Positions 44,164 through 53,631 are shown, counted from the stretch's first letter. The stretch is 64,000 nucleotides of DNA from JAPWJZ01 sp041287865 (GCA_041287865.1 JBGGMV010000028.1:62001-126000), one strand, 5' to 3'. The notes: generated from the sequence alone by a model not told the origin. A program made the numbers and translations.

Positions 44164-45177
44164 ATGCCAAAAACCGCTGCCCATTACCTGAAGAAAGCAT
44201 GGCTGGCCACGACGCTGGCCATCACGCTGACGACCGGCATGGCGCAGGCGCAGACCCCACGCCCGCAACCCCAGCCGCAGGAACAAACCTATAGCGACGC
44301 CGTGCAGGGATTGCAGACCGAATTCAACAAGACGGTGCTGGGCCGCAACCTGCTGCTCTTCGCGCAGCAATATGGCGTCACGTTTTCGACCGACGCGACG
44401 CTGGCCACGCGCAACCGCAAAGCCGAGTACGATTTCAACACCTCCAATGTCTCGCTGCACCCACGCCTTTCGCCCGACGAGCTGGCGATGACCGGCGCGC
44501 ATGAAGTGCGCCATGCCTATCAGCACAAGAAAATGCAAGCCACGCAGCTGGAGGGCACGCTGATCAACCCCTGGCAGCGCTGGGTTCTGCGCCGCTACCT
44601 CGAGGGCGACGCGCTGGCCTATGGCGGTTTCTTCGGTGCGGACCGCCTTGAAAAAGGCCTGCCCACGGGCACGGGCTTCGGCCGGGAAGGCATGGCCGCC
44701 GAGATCGCGATGCGCCTGCGCGGCGAGCTGCAGTTCAGCCGCGACGGGTTGACGCCGACGGAATACCTGAGGCTGGCCTTCGAGCCCGCCATGGGATCGC
44801 TGGAACCCTACAACAACAACCACCTGTCTTATATTACCGAGCAGATCACGCAGTTCGAACGCGACGTGCGCGACGCCGCAAACGGCAACCGCCAGAAACT
44901 GCAGGATTTGAAGATGCGCATGGCCGCCACGCCGACCGATGCGCAGTTCGAGGCAAAGCTCCGCCAGTTCGGCACGCTCGCCCGCGATTTCATGCCGCTG
45001 CAGAACGCCTCGCAGCAAGCCCTGCTGCAGGACTACCCGCGCCTTGGCACCGCCGGTTTCGAGCAGAAACTGGACAGCGAGATGCAAAAACTGTCCGAGC
45101 GCCATAATGCAGCCATGCGCCAGCTGCAGGAACTGACCCGCAAGGCCAGCCCCGCAGCACCACGCCCGCGCGCGTAA
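44164..45177 (+). CDS. Putative exported zinc metallopeptidase
   Basis: The protein has 337 residues with a signal peptide (about 1-30, ending AQA). HEVRH is at 113-117 in the context GAHEVRHAYQHKK, closely matching the pair at 22732 and 23919. The C-terminal half is helical and has no lipobox. It lies 118 bases before a gene for a secreted TIMP-like inhibitor domain, so an enzyme-inhibitor pair is possible. Confidence 0.78.
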   Translation: MPKTAAHYLKKAWLATTLAITLTTGMAQAQTPRPQPQPQEQTYSDAVQGLQTEFNKTVLGRNLLLFAQQYGVTFSTDATLATRNRKAEYDFNTSNVSLHPRLSPDELAMTGAHEVRHAYQHKKMQATQLEGTLINPWQRWVLRRYLEGDALAYGGFFGADRLEKGLPTGTGFGREGMAAEIAMRLRGELQFSRDGLTPTEYLRLAFEPAMGSLEPYNNNHLSYITEQITQFERDVRDAANGNRQKLQDLKMRMAATPTDAQFEAKLRQFGTLARDFMPLQNASQQALLQDYPRLGTAGFEQKLDSEMQKLSERHNAAMRQLQELTRKASPAAPRPRA

Positions 45178-45295
45178 ATCCGCATTTTTCACAACACTCC
45201 CGCTTTGCCCTAATCATCATCCGCCGCAACCTTTGGCAATTCCCGCAAGCTTCGCGCATAATCATGAATGACGTGTCGCCACGAAGGGGATTTTT

Positions 45296-46552
45296 ATGCG
45301 CCTGTTGCTGTTCTGCCTGATGTTCTGCGCTGCATTGCTATTTGTCCCGACCCAAAGCAAGGCCTGCTGGTGCCCGCCTCAACCTGAAGACAAGTTCTAT
45401 AAAGAAGCCGCTGTCGTCTTCACGGCCAAAGTTATCGAGAGAGTGGATGGGAAAGATCGCGGTTCAAAAAAAATGCTGGCGCGCGTCGACAAAGTATACA
45501 AAGGCAAACCCACCGAAGAGGTTTATCTGCGGAGCGCTACCGAAACAGACTGCGGATCTAACCTAAAGGAAGGTATAAAGTATCTGGTTTACGCCGGACA
45601 GCTGGATAAAGACACTTATAATGTCAGCCATTGCACTGGTACGTATCCGTTGAGAGATAATGACCCACGCATAAAAGCTGATATCGCCGTTATGGAGGAC
45701 AGGCGGCGGCAGATTGACGCGCTTGGCGACGCTATCGCCCAGAACCCACAGCAGGAACGGCTGCTGCTGAAAACCATGGCCGAGCATGAAGTTTACTGGC
45801 AGGATCATGCCAATGCAGAAGATAGCCTGCGTCGATTAATCCAGCTGCAACCGGATGATTCATGGACGAGGATACAGCTGTTCCATGCCCTGTTCGGGCA
45901 AAAGAAGGCGCAGGAAATCTGGGATTTGTATGAGAGCAGTAAGAAAGAAATCAAGGGCATGCCACGCGAAGAGATCATGGTTGCAGTCAGTTTTGCAGCA
46001 TTCGAGCTAGGCAAGGATCTAGGCGAATTCTTCGGCTACAGCTTGAAGGGAACGCGCCTAGCCGATAAGGACCTGCGCAAGCGTAAATTCAGGAGCCTGT
46101 CGGTCCAGGACAGCCCGTGGGAAAATGTGGATTTCAGCGATGCCCGCTTCGAATACGTAACATGGCGAAAAAGCATCGTGCAAAAAAGTAATTTCAGCCG
46201 CGTGGCAGTCAAAAACGGCTATTTTGATGATTCTAACCTTTGGGAGGTCAACTTCAGCGGGGCGCATTTTGAAAGCATGACGGCAAAGGACACCCGTTTT
46301 AAGTACTCTGATTTTGCGGGTGCAAATCTTAACGGCGCACAAATTTCAGGGTCGGACTTCTATCACGCGGGACTTGCGGGCGCCGAGCTGAGAAACGCAA
46401 AGATAAAAGACACCAGCTTCAAAAAAGCGGATATCAGCGGCGTAGATTTTACGGGGGCTATCTTGGAGGGGGTAGACTGGACGGATGTGATCTATGACTG
46501 CAAAACCATAGGCGCGCCATTGCCACCCAAGGTCTGTCCCTCGGCCCCCTAG
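45296..46552 (+). CDS. Secreted TIMP/NTR-like domain fused to pentapeptide repeats
   Basis: The protein has 418 residues; GGGGA lies 6 bases before ATG. A signal peptide ends at SKA, so the mature protein would begin CWCPP, the C-x-C start typical of TIMP-like netrin domains, whose first Cys can chelate the zinc of a metalloprotease. The rest of the domain (about 24-135) shows VFTAKVIE, VYKGK, TDCGSNLKEGIKYLVYA and a Cys near 120. A helical linker leads to about 22 pentapeptide repeats (about 260-400, A-x-L/F pattern), which form a beta helix. Exported. Confidence 0.78.
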   Translation: MRLLLFCLMFCAALLFVPTQSKACWCPPQPEDKFYKEAAVVFTAKVIERVDGKDRGSKKMLARVDKVYKGKPTEEVYLRSATETDCGSNLKEGIKYLVYAGQLDKDTYNVSHCTGTYPLRDNDPRIKADIAVMEDRRRQIDALGDAIAQNPQQERLLLKTMAEHEVYWQDHANAEDSLRRLIQLQPDDSWTRIQLFHALFGQKKAQEIWDLYESSKKEIKGMPREEIMVAVSFAAFELGKDLGEFFGYSLKGTRLADKDLRKRKFRSLSVQDSPWENVDFSDARFEYVTWRKSIVQKSNFSRVAVKNGYFDDSNLWEVNFSGAHFESMTAKDTRFKYSDFAGANLNGAQISGSDFYHAGLAGAELRNAKIKDTSFKKADISGVDFTGAILEGVDWTDVIYDCKTIGAPLPPKVCPSAP

Positions 46553-46590
46553 CCCCTTTACAAACACCTCATGCTGCGGGATGCTGATGT

Positions 46591-47343
46591 ATGCGTGTGT
46601 TTTTAATCGGATTTGTTATCGCCCTTGCTTTCTCGCTGCCCTATATCGCGCAGCTGCGGGAGTGGGATCCGCCGTCGGGGCTGAGCCTGCTGTATATTCC
46701 CTGCACGGGGCTTAATTACATCATCACCATGTTCCATGAACTGGGCCATTTCTTTACGGCATGGTTCTTCGGCTCCATGGCTGTGCCGGCCTTTGACTTC
46801 GTTCATGGCGGCGGCGTGACGCCGACGTCGGAACGCAGCATGATCGTGCTGGGGCTGGTCTATGTCGGTTTTGCCTATACGCTCTGGTTACAATGGAAGG
46901 GCGGCGAGATGCGGATGTTCGCCATCATCGCCGGCGTTGCCGCACTGCATATCATCGCCAGCCTGACGAAATGGCACGATATCATCTTTTTCTACATGGG
47001 CCATGGCGGCGAGATGCTGGTGGCGGGTTTCTGCATTTTCCGCGCGACGCTGGACTGGCCGAACGACGCGCGCGGCAGGGCTGAGAAATACCTGAACATG
47101 GTCTTCGGGCTTTACACGCTGATGCACAACCTCATCATGAACGTGGGCCTGATGACCAGCGCCGAAATGCGCAACCGCTACGCCAATGCCAAGGGCGGCC
47201 ACCTGATGATGGATTTCGACCGTATCGCCGAGGAGCTGAACACGAAGGTGCAATATGTGGCGGGATTTTCCACGCTCTTCCTGATCCTCTGCACCGCGCT
47301 GATCGCATGGCTGGTCATCACAAAGCCATGGGAAGACGCGTGA
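46591..47343 (+). CDS. M50B-like membrane zinc protease
   Basis: The protein has 250 residues, with about six membrane helices. HELGH (about 50-54) in MFHELGHFFTAWFFG is followed by GGGVTPT, the Peptidase_M50B-type arrangement. A second conserved block is GHGGEMLVAG near 135. Substrate unknown. It overlaps the next gene (GTGA), a double-length version of the same fold. Confidence 0.78.
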   Translation: MRVFLIGFVIALAFSLPYIAQLREWDPPSGLSLLYIPCTGLNYIITMFHELGHFFTAWFFGSMAVPAFDFVHGGGVTPTSERSMIVLGLVYVGFAYTLWLQWKGGEMRMFAIIAGVAALHIIASLTKWHDIIFFYMGHGGEMLVAGFCIFRATLDWPNDARGRAEKYLNMVFGLYTLMHNLIMNVGLMTSAEMRNRYANAKGGHLMMDFDRIAEELNTKVQYVAGFSTLFLILCTALIAWLVITKPWEDA

Positions 47344-48893
47344 CGATCAAGGCCGCAGCGGCGAAAAAATACGGCGCGCCGCGTATCACCCGTTTCGCGA
47401 TTGCCTTCTGCCTGCTGCTGGCGCTGCCCTACCTCGATATTTATTACGGCATCAGGACGCCTGTGTCGGCTTTCCCGATGGCGCTGGCCTGGGTCGTGCA
47501 CGTGCTGGGCGCGGCCGCGCACGAGCTGGGGCATACGCTGCTCCGCTGGCTGTTTGGCTATCCGGCCTTTCCGGCGCTCGACATGGAATATGGCGGCGGC
47601 ATCACCTATGCCACGCCGCGCCTGATGGCGTTTCAGGCGGGCGTCTATGCGGTGCTGGCGGGCGGGATCCTGATGGCGCGGCGGCAGGGGCGTAAAAAGG
47701 TTTTTTACGCGCTCTGCGTTTTTGCGCTGCTGCACCCCTTGCTGGCGCTGACGCGCGGGCACGAGGTGGCGATATTATACGCGGGCCACGCGGCGGAGCT
47801 GGCGACGGCGCTGGGCTTTGCCTGGTATTGCCTGTTCATGGGCCAGCGGCCTGAGACGCCCTATCTGGCCACCGGCGATTTCGCGCTGCGCGTGATGGGC
47901 GCGGGCGCGGGGTTTTACCTTGCGCTGAAAAACCTGCTGCTGGGGCTGGAGCTGATGGTCAGCAGCCCCTTGCGCTTCACCTACAGCCGGCAAAAGGATT
48001 TGCAGGCGCAGGGTGATTTCGACTGGGTGGCGCGCATCACGGGGCTCGACATAGCCGATGCGGCGGGGCTGTTGTTTTTCGCCGCGCTGCTGGCGCTGGG
48101 CTTCGTGGTTTATGCGGGGTTGAAGGATCGCAAGGGCATGATGCCGTCGCGGCTTGCCCTCTGCCTCGTCACGGCGGCGGCGAGTTTGCTGGCTTACGGC
48201 TTCGAGCAGTTCAACCTTTACCTGCCCTTCTCGCTGAAGCTGCTGTTACTGCCCGTCGCCGAAGCCGGGCATTATATGGCGATTATCTTCCACGAACCGG
48301 GGCATGCCGCATCGCACTGGGTCTTCGGCATTCCGGCGATCCCGCTGCTCGATTCCGCTTTGGGCGGTGGCATGACCTATTCGATCGGGCGGAGTTATGC
48401 GGTGGTGGTTGGCATTTACGCGCTGTTTGCGGGCGCGGCCGTACTGGCGCTGTACAAGAAGCGGCGCGATATCGCCCTGCTGGTCGTGGCCATCGCCTTC
48501 CTCCACGCCGCGCTGCTCTGGGGAGAATGGGAGCCCGCGATCAGCTGCTTCATGGGCCACGGCACGGAGGCGATGGTGGCGGGATACCTGCTGCGCCGCG
48601 CGCTGCTGGGCTGGCACAGGGCGGATAAAAAGGCCGACAGTTTCGTCAGCCTTGCGCTTGCGCTCCATCTGGCGGGGCGTGTGCTGATGCTGGGCGTGGC
48701 GCTGGGTTTTTCAAACGCGCGGCGCATGAGTTATTTCGTGCAGAAGGGTTTTCGCGGCGAGGGCGACCTTGATAAACTAGCGGCTTATCTGGGCGTCAGC
48801 ACGCAAAGCGTTGCGTTGTTTTTAGCGGCCTTCGTTATCGCCTGTCTTGCGGCAGGGTATTGTTCAACCCGCAAGGCTCAGGCAGCGGCCTGA
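47340..48893 (+). CDS. Duplicated M50B-like membrane protease
   Basis: I chose GTG 47340, which overlaps the previous stop; ATG 47328 is possible. The roughly 517-residue protein has two tandem halves, each like the preceding gene. The first has HELGHTLLRWLFG then GGGITYAT; the second has HEPGHAASHWVFG then GGGMTYS. Both keep HExxH, and each repeats a GHxxE block (AGHAAELAT; MGHGTEAMVAG). Internal duplication is evident. About 12 membrane helices are expected. Its last 16 bases overlap the converging gene at 48878. Confidence 0.78.
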   Translation: MTIKAAAAKKYGAPRITRFAIAFCLLLALPYLDIYYGIRTPVSAFPMALAWVVHVLGAAAHELGHTLLRWLFGYPAFPALDMEYGGGITYATPRLMAFQAGVYAVLAGGILMARRQGRKKVFYALCVFALLHPLLALTRGHEVAILYAGHAAELATALGFAWYCLFMGQRPETPYLATGDFALRVMGAGAGFYLALKNLLLGLELMVSSPLRFTYSRQKDLQAQGDFDWVARITGLDIADAAGLLFFAALLALGFVVYAGLKDRKGMMPSRLALCLVTAAASLLAYGFEQFNLYLPFSLKLLLLPVAEAGHYMAIIFHEPGHAASHWVFGIPAIPLLDSALGGGMTYSIGRSYAVVVGIYALFAGAAVLALYKKRRDIALLVVAIAFLHAALLWGEWEPAISCFMGHGTEAMVAGYLLRRALLGWHRADKKADSFVSLALALHLAGRVLMLGVALGFSNARRMSYFVQKGFRGEGDLDKLAAYLGVSTQSVALFLAAFVIACLAAGYCSTRKAQAAA

Positions 48894-49720
48894 GGTTTTT
48901 TCAGCTTCAGCGGGCCGTCGACCGTGATTTCGTTCTGCAGCACGGTGGAATCATTGGCTTCGCGTTTCGCGAGTTCGGTGAATTCAGCGCTTAAGCGGTC
49001 GCGCAGGCCCTTGACCAGCGCGGCTTTGTCACGATCGGCCATGCTGTCGAAGGCCTTCAGCAGCTTGTCATTCATGTGCCATGATTCATCCATGTGCTGC
49101 TGGTTCATCATCTTCACATAGGTCGCGCGTTGTTCCTTCGGCAGGTCGTTGAAGGCCGCGAGCGCGCGGGCGAGACTGCCGGTCAGTTCTTCATCCTGCG
49201 CCTGCGTGGGCGGGAGCGCAGCGGAAACCTGGGCCTGCGCCTTGCCGTGCTTGAAATGGTCGATTACTTTGCTGCAGCCTTTGATAAAGCCCGGGACGCC
49301 GCCGATGACAGACCCGACGGTGGCCGCCCCTGTCACAAGAATCGCCGCCACCGCGAAAGGTCCCGCCGCCACGCCGATACCGACAGATGCCGCGCAAACG
49401 CCGACGATGGCGGGAATGCTGAAGCCTGCGCCCGCAGCCATGATGCCACCCGCAATCGCCGCGCCGACGCCGCCCACCAGCATGCCCAGCAACGTTGTGA
49501 CCCCGGTGAATTCGCCGCTGTCGAGCAGCTCGCTGTACACGCGCAGCATTTTCGGGCGTTCCGCTTCTTCGCCGCTGTAATAGTTGTCGTCAAAGGCGCG
49601 GGCAATCGCCTCGCCAAAGTCCCTGACGGGAGCGAAGGCGATAGCGGCGATGCCTTTTACTGTTTCGGTGAGAGGGGCTGCGAAGGGGTGGTCGATAATG
49701 GCCTTAATCTTCTTGAGCAT
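48878..49720 (-). CDS. Gly-rich membrane protein, AAPLTETVKG family, tagged
   Basis: The start is ATG 49720 with AGGG upstream; the longer frame to 49795 is unlikely. The protein has 280 residues: an N-terminal HPFAAPLTETVKGI block, then a Gly/Ala-rich hydrophobic hairpin with glycine-zipper spacing (about 75-140), VPGFIKGC, an Ala/Gln helical part with the conserved VKMMNQQHMD block, and finally TVLQNEITVDGPLKLKKP. Two paralogs follow upstream. It may be pore- or membrane-remodelling-like, but this is unproven. Confidence 0.82.
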   Translation of the reverse strand: MLKKIKAIIDHPFAAPLTETVKGIAAIAFAPVRDFGEAIARAFDDNYYSGEEAERPKMLRVYSELLDSGEFTGVTTLLGMLVGGVGAAIAGGIMAAGAGFSIPAIVGVCAASVGIGVAAGPFAVAAILVTGAATVGSVIGGVPGFIKGCSKVIDHFKHGKAQAQVSAALPPTQAQDEELTGSLARALAAFNDLPKEQRATYVKMMNQQHMDESWHMNDKLLKAFDSMADRDKAALVKGLRDRLSAEFTELAKREANDSTVLQNEITVDGPLKLKKPQAAA

Positions 49721-49843
49721 CTTTTTCCCTGGACTGTTTCTAGTTTCCATAAGCGTATGGCAGGAGAGGCGAAGAGTCAAATGAGAGGGGCACATTAGTA
49801 CCCCAAATTAACGTATTAAGATATTGATATTATTTGATTTAGG

Positions 49844-50698
49844 CTAGCCGAAGAGGGGGCGTTTTTTGGGCTTCAGCTTGATGGGGCCGCCGGTGGTAAT
49901 CTCGTTCTGCAGCACGGTGGAATTATTGGCCACGCGCTGGGCCATTTTTTCGAATTCATCTTTCAGATGCAGTTTCAGCCCGTCCAGCAGCGCGTCGCGT
50001 TCGTTATCGGGCAGGCTGTTCAGCGCCTGCAACAGCTTCTCGGACTGGCCCGTCACGGCGTCCTGATGCTGCTGGTTCATCATCTTCACGTAGGCGTCGC
50101 GCTGTTCGGGCTTGAGATCGTTGAAGGGCGCGAGCGCCTTGGCCAGCGCCGCGGTGAGATCTGCGTTCTGCGCCTGCGCGGCAGGAAGCTGTTGCGCCAC
50201 CTGCTGGCCTGCCTTGGTCAGCTTGCGATGTTCGATCGCCATCTGGCAGCCCTTCACAAGGCCCGGCACGCCGGCCAGGAACAATCCGGTGCAGGCCGCG
50301 CCCAGCGCAATGACCCCCGCCAGCACGAAGGGGCCGGCGGCGATGCCGAAACTCATGCCCGCGGCGCCCCATAAAAAGGCACCGAGCAGCCCCGAGCTGC
50401 CATAGGCCGCGATGCCTGCCGTCGCAGCGCCCGCAATCGCCCCGATCGCGTATCCGAACATGGTGATGAAACCCGCGCTGTCCTCATACTTGTTCAGCCG
50501 CTCGTACATGCGGCGCAGCTTGGGGCGGTTCTTGATCTCGTCGCCATCGTATTTATAGGTGTCGTCGTCGAAGGCTTCGCGAATGCGCTCGGTGAATTTT
50601 TTCAGCGGCTGCATGGCGAAGACGCCGATCGCCTTCAGCGTTTCGGTGACGGGCGCGGCGTAGGGGTGGTTGATAATTTCTTTTGCTTTCTCAAGCAT
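49844..50698 (-). CDS. Gly-rich membrane protein, AAPLTETVKG family, tagged
   Basis: The protein has 284 residues, a close paralog of the previous gene: HPYAAPVTETLKAI start, Gly-rich hairpin, VPGLVKGC, VKMMNQQHQD and the end TVLQNEITTGGPIKLKPK followed by RPLFG. The start ATG at 50698 lies inside the 3' end of the next paralog (8-base overlap), with GGGAG upstream, so the two are probably coupled. Confidence 0.82.
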   Translation of the reverse strand: MLEKAKEIINHPYAAPVTETLKAIGVFAMQPLKKFTERIREAFDDDTYKYDGDEIKNRPKLRRMYERLNKYEDSAGFITMFGYAIGAIAGAATAGIAAYGSSGLLGAFLWGAAGMSFGIAAGPFVLAGVIALGAACTGLFLAGVPGLVKGCQMAIEHRKLTKAGQQVAQQLPAAQAQNADLTAALAKALAPFNDLKPEQRDAYVKMMNQQHQDAVTGQSEKLLQALNSLPDNERDALLDGLKLHLKDEFEKMAQRVANNSTVLQNEITTGGPIKLKPKKRPLFG

Positions 50699-51566
50699 CG
50701 GGGGTTGCTCCCTTCAGCTTGATCTTGGCGGCGGTGACAGGGGCCTGTAAAACCACGCTGTCATCGGCGTCTTTCTGCGCTACTTCGCTGAAATCTTCCT
50801 TCAGGCGATCACGTAAACTGCGCAGCAGCGCATCGCGGTCTTGTTCGGGCATGGCGTCGATCTGGGCCAATATCTTGTCGGCGGGCGCGGTTGCTGCCTG
50901 TGCATGCTTGTCGTTCATCATGCGCACGAAGGGGCCTTTATGTTCTTTCGGCAGGTTGTTGAAATGCTGCATGACCGCGGCGAGGTTCTTGGTCAACTCC
51001 GCATCCTGCGCCTGCGACTTCGGGAGTGCGGCGGCGACGGCGCCCTGGGTTTTCAAATCTTTATGGTGTTGAAGAATATTTTTGCAGCCCTTGATGAAAC
51101 CGGGAACCATGCCGAGGCCAAGCCCCACCATCCCGCCAGCCGTCGCCGCAATCCCCGCCGCGATATAAGGCCCCGTGGCGTAGCCGACGCCGCAGAGCGC
51201 CAGGCCCAGCACCGTCGCCATGACAGTCTTGCCCACCACGCCGCCCATCAGCACAATACCCGCCGCGACGCCTGCGCCGCCGAAGGCCAGCGCGCCCACA
51301 ACCGCGCCGCCGATGACGATGAAGCCCATGCCGCTTTCGTATTTTTCGGCGAGGTCCATCAGGCGCGCCATCTTGCTCTTGGCTTTGCCTTCGGTGTCGT
51401 ATTTGTAGTTGTTGTCGTCGGAGGCATGTGCGCAGCCCTTAATGAATTTGTTGATCGGCATGCGCGCATAATGGATAACGCCCTTCACCGCTTCTGTGAG
51501 CGGCGCGGCGTAGGGGTTGACCCAGAAATCTTTCAGCCCTGTTTTCAGCTTCTGAAACATGCCCAT
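50691..51566 (-). CDS. Gly-rich membrane protein, AAPLTETVKG family, tagged
   Basis: The protein has 291 residues; it begins with a short basic segment then NPYAAPLTEAVKGV. The Gly-rich hydrophobic region is the longest of the three (about 75-160). VPGFIKGC, VRMMNDKHAQ and the end SVVLQAPVTAAKIKLKGA are all recognisable, though the Pro before the final KIKLK is missing. First gene of the cluster as transcribed. Confidence 0.8.
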   Translation of the reverse strand: MGMFQKLKTGLKDFWVNPYAAPLTEAVKGVIHYARMPINKFIKGCAHASDDNNYKYDTEGKAKSKMARLMDLAEKYESGMGFIVIGGAVVGALAFGGAGVAAGIVLMGGVVGKTVMATVLGLALCGVGYATGPYIAAGIAATAGGMVGLGLGMVPGFIKGCKNILQHHKDLKTQGAVAAALPKSQAQDAELTKNLAAVMQHFNNLPKEHKGPFVRMMNDKHAQAATAPADKILAQIDAMPEQDRDALLRSLRDRLKEDFSEVAQKDADDSVVLQAPVTAAKIKLKGATPDA

Positions 51567-51605
51567 AGACTATATTATGGATAATCAAGAGTCAAGCGAA
51601 AGCAA

Positions 51606-51633
51606 AAGGGGCCGCCCATCCGGACACCCCCTT
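51606..51633 (-). terminator. Likely terminator of acs
   Basis: On the minus strand AAGGGG pairs with CCCCTT over a 16-base loop, followed by TTGCTTTC. It lies 25 bases after the acs stop. Confidence 0.4.
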
Positions 51634-51657
51634 AAGTAACTGTTATAACTTATCTAT

Positions 51658-53631
51658 TCAGGCCGCTTTTTTAAAAAGCTGCTTGTGGTTGGCGATGATG
51701 GTATCGACGACCGACGGATCGGCCAGGGTCGAGGTATCGCCCAGCTGGTCAAAGGCGTTCTCGGCCACCTTGCGCAAAATGCGGCGCATGATCTTGCCAG
51801 AGCGGGTTTTCGGCAGGCCCGGCGCGAAGAGCAGCACATCGGGCGTGGCGATCGGGCCGATCACCTTGCGCACATGCGCGACGATATCCTTGCGCAGTTC
51901 ATCGGTCGAATTCTCGCCGCCTTTCAAAATGACATAGGCATAGATGCCCTGCCCCTTGATGTCGTGCGGATAGCCGACAACCGCGCTCTCGGCGATTTTG
52001 GGGTGCGAGTTCAGCGCATCCTCGATCTCCGCCGTGCCGAGACGGTGGCCGGAGACGTTGATCACATCGTCGACGCGGCCGGTGATGCGGTAGTAACCCT
52101 TTGCATCGCGTTTCGCGCCATCGCCGGTGAAATACATGCCTTTGTAGGTGCTGAAATAGGTCTGCACGAAACGGTCGTGGTCTTTGTAGACCGTGCGCAT
52201 CTGTCCCGGCCAGCTGTCGAGCAGCACGAGGTTGCCTTCGTTCTCGCCCTCCAGAATCTTCCCGTTCGCATCGACCAGCGCCGGCTGCACGCCGAAGAAA
52301 GGCTTGGACGCAAAAGCCGGTTTCAGTTCATGCGCGCCCGGAAGCGCGGTGATCAGGATGCCGCCGGTTTCCGTCTGCCACCAGGTGTCAACAACGGGGC
52401 AGCGTTTTTCGCCGACCGTTTCCCAGTACCAGAGCCATGCCTCTTCGTTGATCGGTTCGCCCACCGAACCAAGGATGCGGAGCGATTTGCGGCTGTGTTT
52501 CTTCACCCACTGGTCGCCCTCTTTGATGAGCGAGCGGATGGCGGTGGGCGCGGTGTAGAAGATATTCACCTTGTGCTTGTCGACCGTCTGCCAGAAGCGG
52601 CCCCAGTCGGGATAGTTCGGCACGCCTTCGAACATCACCGATGTCGCGCCATTCGCAAGAGGTCCGTACACAATATAGGTATGCCCCGTCACCCAGCCCA
52701 CATCCGCCGTGCACCAGTAAACTTCGCCTTCGTTATAATCGAAGACATATTCATGCGTCATCGAGGCGAAAACAAGGTAACCGCCGGTGGTGTGCAGCAC
52801 GCCCTTGGGCTTACCCGTCGAACCCGAAGTGTAGAGGATAAACAGCGGATCTTCCGCATTCATCGGCTCGCAAGGGCAGTCGGTCGACTGCTTGGACGTG
52901 ATTTCGTGATACCAGACGTCGCGTTTTTCATTCCACGCGACATTCCCGCCCGTGCGGCGATAGACGATAACGGTATTGACGTTCGGGCAGTCCTTCAGTG
53001 CTTCTTCGACGTTCGCCTTCAGCGGCACTTTTTTCGAGCCGCGCAGGCCTTCGTCCGCCGTGATGATGACGGTTGAATCACAATCTAGAATGCGGTCTTT
53101 CAGAGAGGTAGGCGAGAAACCGCCGAAGACGACCGAATGCACCGCGCCAATACGCGCGCAGGCCAGCATGGCATAGGCGGCTTCGGGGATCATGGGCATG
53201 TAGATGGTAACGCGGTCGCCCTTTTTCACGCCGCGTGCTTTCAGCGCGTTGGCGAGTTTGCAGACTTCGTCTTTCAATTGTTGATAGGTGACGTTCGAAC
53301 TGTCGTTCGCCTCGTCGCCTTCGCGGATCAGCGCGACCTGGCTGGCGCGTTTGGGCAGATGGCGGTCGATGCAGTTATAGGCGACGTTCAGCGTGCCATC
53401 GAAATACCAGCGGATGCGCGCGTTGTCGGCGTAATCGACGTCCTTCACCTGCGTATAGGGTTTGATCCAGTCAAGGCGCTTGCCCTGCTCGTCCCAGAAT
53501 TTCACCGGGTCCTTCACCGACTGTTCGTACATCGCCGCGTATTTATCGGGCGTGATCTTGGCCGATTTTTTCAGGCTCTCGGGAATGGGCAGATACTCGG
53601 GATGCGGCGGATGCTGGGTACGTTCGGTCAT
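51658..53631 (-). CDS. acs: Acetyl-CoA synthetase (AMP-forming)
   Basis: The protein has 657 residues, the usual length. It converts acetate, ATP and CoA to acetyl-CoA, AMP and PPi in the cytoplasm. The adenylate-forming P-loop YTSGSTGKPKGV, the motif WWQTETGG, the hinge region GRVDDVINVSGHR, and the C-terminal PKTRSGKIMRR with the lysine normally acetylated are all present. Start ATG 53631 has AAGGAA upstream. Confidence 0.98.
   Translation of the reverse strand: MTERTQHPPHPEYLPIPESLKKSAKITPDKYAAMYEQSVKDPVKFWDEQGKRLDWIKPYTQVKDVDYADNARIRWYFDGTLNVAYNCIDRHLPKRASQVALIREGDEANDSSNVTYQQLKDEVCKLANALKARGVKKGDRVTIYMPMIPEAAYAMLACARIGAVHSVVFGGFSPTSLKDRILDCDSTVIITADEGLRGSKKVPLKANVEEALKDCPNVNTVIVYRRTGGNVAWNEKRDVWYHEITSKQSTDCPCEPMNAEDPLFILYTSGSTGKPKGVLHTTGGYLVFASMTHEYVFDYNEGEVYWCTADVGWVTGHTYIVYGPLANGATSVMFEGVPNYPDWGRFWQTVDKHKVNIFYTAPTAIRSLIKEGDQWVKKHSRKSLRILGSVGEPINEEAWLWYWETVGEKRCPVVDTWWQTETGGILITALPGAHELKPAFASKPFFGVQPALVDANGKILEGENEGNLVLLDSWPGQMRTVYKDHDRFVQTYFSTYKGMYFTGDGAKRDAKGYYRITGRVDDVINVSGHRLGTAEIEDALNSHPKIAESAVVGYPHDIKGQGIYAYVILKGGENSTDELRKDIVAHVRKVIGPIATPDVLLFAPGLPKTRSGKIMRRILRKVAENAFDQLGDTSTLADPSVVDTIIANHKQLFKKAA

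Noticed and set aside
51685..53076. 463-residue plus-strand frame opposite acs
   Set aside because: The opposite strand encodes a complete acetyl-CoA synthetase; this frame is a composition artefact.
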